Made by a program: the position numbers and the translations under genes
Notes under the pieces: model-generated
Database searches by the model: none
What the model was told of the DNA's origin: nothing
Seen by the model: only the letters and a program-made list of their open reading frames with translations
Source of the DNA: an uncultured Bacilli bacterium
GTDB lineage: Bacteria > Bacillota_I > Bacilli_A > RF39 > UBA660
Direction of reading: 5' to 3'
NCBI GenBank assembly: GCA_934131005.1
Contig: CAKOYV010000017.1
Span: 1-24,988 of the forward strand
Length of the DNA: 24,988 bases
Shown here: positions 22,821-24,988 of the stretch, piece by piece
How positions within the stretch are numbered: position 1 is the stretch's first letter
How the letters are laid out: each line of letters opens with the position of its first letter

Positions 22821-23543
22821 ATGTTAAGATTTATTATATGCGAAGATAATGCAGACTTTAGAGAAAGATTATCAACCATTATAAATAAAGTTATGATGCC
22901 CTATAATTTTGAATACAAAATAAATAAATTCGGAGAATATAATAAAGAAGTAGAAGAATTAATTATTAGAAAAAATGAACAAAAGGTATATGTATTAGAT
23001 ATTGAATTACCAAATATATCAGGATTAGAAATAGCTTCAAGTGTAAGGGCAGAAGATTTAGATAGTCCCATAATTTTTATAACCTCACATCCAGAATGCC
23101 AAAATGATATATTTTATTCGAGATTACTAGCAATAGACTATATTAATAAGGATAGACTATGGGCTGATAGATTTGAAAAAACAATAATATATACTGTAAA
23201 AAATATAAATAAAAGGAGAATATTATCATTTGATTTCAACTATAACTCATATCGTCTTCCAATTGACCAAATATTATATGTAGAAAAAGTTCAAGATAAT
23301 CAAAAATGTATCTTAACAATGGAAGATGGAAAAAAGTATGAAATAATGACTAGTTTAGGAGATATAAAAAAGAAACTAGGTCCAAGCTTTTTTCAATCCC
23401 ATAAATCTTGTTTAGTTAATGTAGAACAAATAAAAAAAGTAAATTATGCTGATAATACAATAACTTTCCAAAACAACGAAAGCGTCTATTTATTATCTAA
23501 CAGAAATAAGAAAGGATTAAGAGAATATGTGGGAAGTTACTAG
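22821..23543 (+). CDS. AgrA-like response regulator (receiver + LytTR DNA-binding domain)
   Basis: A 240-aa response regulator. The receiver domain (1-125) has the acidic pair Glu8-Asp9 (ICEDN), phosphoacceptor Asp60 in YVLDIELPNISG, Ser/Thr in IFITSHPE, and an AIDYIN-K switch region as in AgrA. The LytTR domain (about 140-238) has LPIDQILYVE, KYEIMTSLGDIKKKLG, FFQSHKSCLVNVEQIKKV and the closing LLSNRNKKGLREY. It should bind promoter direct repeats when phosphorylated by the downstream kinase. ATG at 22821 follows AAGGAG at 11 nt. Its 3' end overlaps the kinase gene by 17 nt. The order is regulator before kinase, the reverse of staphylococcal agrBDCA. Confidence 0.9.
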   Translation: MLRFIICEDNADFRERLSTIINKVMMPYNFEYKINKFGEYNKEVEELIIRKNEQKVYVLDIELPNISGLEIASSVRAEDLDSPIIFITSHPECQNDIFYSRLLAIDYINKDRLWADRFEKTIIYTVKNINKRRILSFDFNYNSYRLPIDQILYVEKVQDNQKCILTMEDGKKYEIMTSLGDIKKKLGPSFFQSHKSCLVNVEQIKKVNYADNTITFQNNESVYLLSNRNKKGLREYVGSY

Positions 23544-24834
23544 TGCAATAATATGTGGCATAATTACAACATTAGAAGTAATTATCTTTGGAAAAGTCGC
23601 TTTGGAAGAAGAAATACAAATTCCAAAGAAAAAATTTATAATCATTTCTCTTGGAATATCATTAATTTTTGGGATTATATCACTATTATTTTACAATATT
23701 AGTAAAACTTTAATCATAATAATTTTAGATATTATATTTTATAAATATGTCTTTAAAATAACAATCAAAAAATCAATTTTTTTAACATTATTGTATATAG
23801 TTTTGCTAGTTGCCTCAGATTTAATAGATATAATGTTTATGACAAGAATAATTAATATAAGTATTAAAGAATTTTATACAACATATACAGGTAGTATAAT
23901 TGCAAATCTAAAAATATTAGTAATCTTTTGTGCATTAATATTTTTAGTAAAAACGCCGTTGAGAAAGTTAATTAACAATAAAATAACATTGAATACAAAA
24001 ATAGTTGTTTTTTCTATTTTGACCATTATATGTGTATTAATGCTATTTTATACACTAGGAAAGGAAATTAAGTTTAACAATAATATTCTTATTTATTTAG
24101 TTGCTATAGTAGTTTTACTAATAGTATTATTTAGCTTAATAAAGCAAACAATTGAAAATAGAAATCTAACAGAAAAATATGAGAAAATATTAGAATTCAT
24201 GACTTCATACGAAAAAGAAATAGAGAATCAAAGAATACTAAGACATGAAACTAAAAATGAATTTCTTACTATTAGAGGTAAAATACATGATAAAGTAAAA
24301 GAAAGTAAGATACTTGCTTATATAGATGAGATATTGAAAGAAAAAATAGAAGTAAAACAAGAAGAATATGCTAAATTTGGATATTTACCTGCTAATGGTA
24401 TAAAAGGATTATGTTATTTAAAAACTCAAGAAGCTCAAGATAAAGGCTTAAATACAAATATTAATATTTCTAAAAGAATAGAAAACTCTAATATTTATAA
24501 ATTAAATATCAAAGAACAAAGTGATTTAGGTAAAATATTAGGTGTATTTCTAGATAATGCTATAGAAGCATCACTAACATCTAAAGATAAAGAATTTGGA
24601 ATAGAAGCTTATTTAAATTTAAAAAAGGAATGTCAAATAATAATAAGTAATACATATGATACCAAAATAGATACCACTAAAATAGGTAAGAAAAGATTCT
24701 CAACTAAAGGTGCGAATCGAGGACATGGATTGTTATTAGTAAATCATATTGTTGCTAATAATAAAATATTTGAAGTAAAAACAAACATAACACAAGGCTT
24801 ATATATCCAAACTCTGACTATTAAAAATAAATAA
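23527..24834 (+). CDS. AgrC-like sensor histidine kinase (GHKL, polytopic membrane)
   Basis: A 435-aa kinase. Six or seven membrane helices occupy residues 1-206, with almost no extracellular domain, as in peptide-pheromone receptors of the AgrC/ComD class. A coiled region (207-235) leads to the phosphoacceptor His240 in RILRHETKNEFLTI, a SpoOB/AgrC-type dimerisation motif. The GHKL ATPase part has GVFLDNAIEA (339-348, N box with Asn344) and STKGANRGHGLLLVNHI (392-408, G box). The start ATG lies within the regulator gene (17-nt overlap), so the two are translationally coupled. The ligand is unknown, and no agrB or agrD is present up to the right edge. Confidence 0.9.
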   Translation: MWEVTSAIICGIITTLEVIIFGKVALEEEIQIPKKKFIIISLGISLIFGIISLLFYNISKTLIIIILDIIFYKYVFKITIKKSIFLTLLYIVLLVASDLIDIMFMTRIINISIKEFYTTYTGSIIANLKILVIFCALIFLVKTPLRKLINNKITLNTKIVVFSILTIICVLMLFYTLGKEIKFNNNILIYLVAIVVLLIVLFSLIKQTIENRNLTEKYEKILEFMTSYEKEIENQRILRHETKNEFLTIRGKIHDKVKESKILAYIDEILKEKIEVKQEEYAKFGYLPANGIKGLCYLKTQEAQDKGLNTNINISKRIENSNIYKLNIKEQSDLGKILGVFLDNAIEASLTSKDKEFGIEAYLNLKKECQIIISNTYDTKIDTTKIGKKRFSTKGANRGHGLLLVNHIVANNKIFEVKTNITQGLYIQTLTIKNK

Positions 24835-24869
24835 AAAACATTCACTAATATAACTTGGTGGATGTTTTT
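24834..24869 (+). terminator. terminator of the agrA-agrC-like operon
   Basis: AAAAACATTCAC (24834-24845) pairs with GTGGATGTTTTT (24858-24869) with one G-U pair; the 3' arm ends in TTTTTC. It starts at the last base of the kinase stop codon. Confidence 0.8.
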
Positions 24870-24885
24870 CTCTCTCAAAGTAAAA

Positions 24886-24950
24886 GACTATCAATATTGC
24901 ATTGATAGTCATCAGAGTGTTGACAAAGTTCAATACTCTTTTCTTTTTTT
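24886..24950 (+). ncRNA. two tandem hairpins, the second a terminator (leader element or small RNA end)
   Basis: GACTATCAAT/ATTGATAGTC (24886-24895 and 24901-24910) is a perfect 10-bp stem with a 5-nt loop. Three nt later AGAGTGTTGA/TCAATACTCT (24914-24923 and 24930-24939) forms a 10-bp stem with one G-U pair. It runs into TTTCTTTTTTT (to 24950), a textbook terminator. The previous operon already has its own terminator at 24834-24869. These hairpins may therefore belong to a separate short transcript or be a back-up terminator. No start for such a transcript is evident. Confidence 0.4.
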
Positions 24951-24988
24951 CTAAAGTATTGTATAATTACTTTGTAAGGTTGCTTATT

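Noticed and set aside
24862..24955. Short reading frame from ATG 24862 as an AgrD-like pheromone precursor
   Set aside because: No ribosome-binding site, its codons lie inside three hairpins, and it lacks an amphipathic leader and acidic tail around its single Cys.
1..24988. CRISPR array, insertion sequence or rRNA
   Set aside because: No regularly spaced repeats, no transposase, and no rRNA-like GC-rich segment were seen.

Overview
The window is very AT-rich and uses the standard bacterial code: TGA acts as a stop in several genes, for example murF and the DUF2752 gene. Its content points to a low-GC Gram-positive (Bacillota) with a normal peptidoglycan wall. The evidence is MurF, a lytic transglycosylase, an S41 protease, a NagZ-type hexosaminidase, the spore-formation proteins YqfC and YqfD, Firmicute-type ParC and PcrA, and a LytTR/GHKL two-component system. 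A reduced, uncultured gut-type lineage would fit the composition and the broken gene neighbourhoods, but the species cannot be named from this sequence.

Layout. Positions 1-470 (minus strand) hold the open end of a coiled-coil protein resembling the tail of plasmid mobilisation (MobV/Pre) proteins, plus a small unknown gene. Both sit just downstream of a tRNA-Leu(UAG)/tRNA-Ile2(CAU) pair, as expected for a mobile element at a tRNA 3' end. Next come a membrane-anchored GH3 hexosaminidase (minus) and a divergent zinc-resistance operon: an SmtB/CzrA-type sensor with its palindromic operator, overlapping a P1B-2 ATPase. They are followed by a membrane-bound J-domain protein and a convergent membrane-anchored lytic transglycosylase.

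The centre (6.8-15.7 kb) runs on the plus strand: yqfC, yqfD, parC, murF, a transglutaminase-fold protein without its catalytic Cys and His, and pcrA. Between 15.9 and 19.7 kb lie a HipA-like protein with a C-terminal membrane anchor, a solitary sufB, and an amidase-fold protein that has lost most of its zinc and catalytic residues. Then come three minus-strand genes (a DUF2752 membrane protein, a zinc-ribbon membrane protein, and an SSB with a basic tail), an S41 (CtpA/B) protease, and an AgrA/AgrC-like pair transcribed regulator first. Two further hairpins close the window.

Common logic. Most transcription units begin with a promoter of the form TTGnnn-17-TGnTAnnnT, or at least a clear -10 box, placed so close to the gene that the predicted leader is about 9-26 nt. 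Most of these first genes use a GGTGAT-type ribosome-binding site 3-5 nt from ATG, while many other genes use AAGGAG. Terminators are clear hairpins with T-tracts. The most notable content is a set of enzyme folds with altered active sites (amidase, transglutaminase, HipA-like kinase), together with truncated neighbourhoods: parC without parE, pcrA without ligA, sufB without sufCDSU, and agrAC without agrBD in view.
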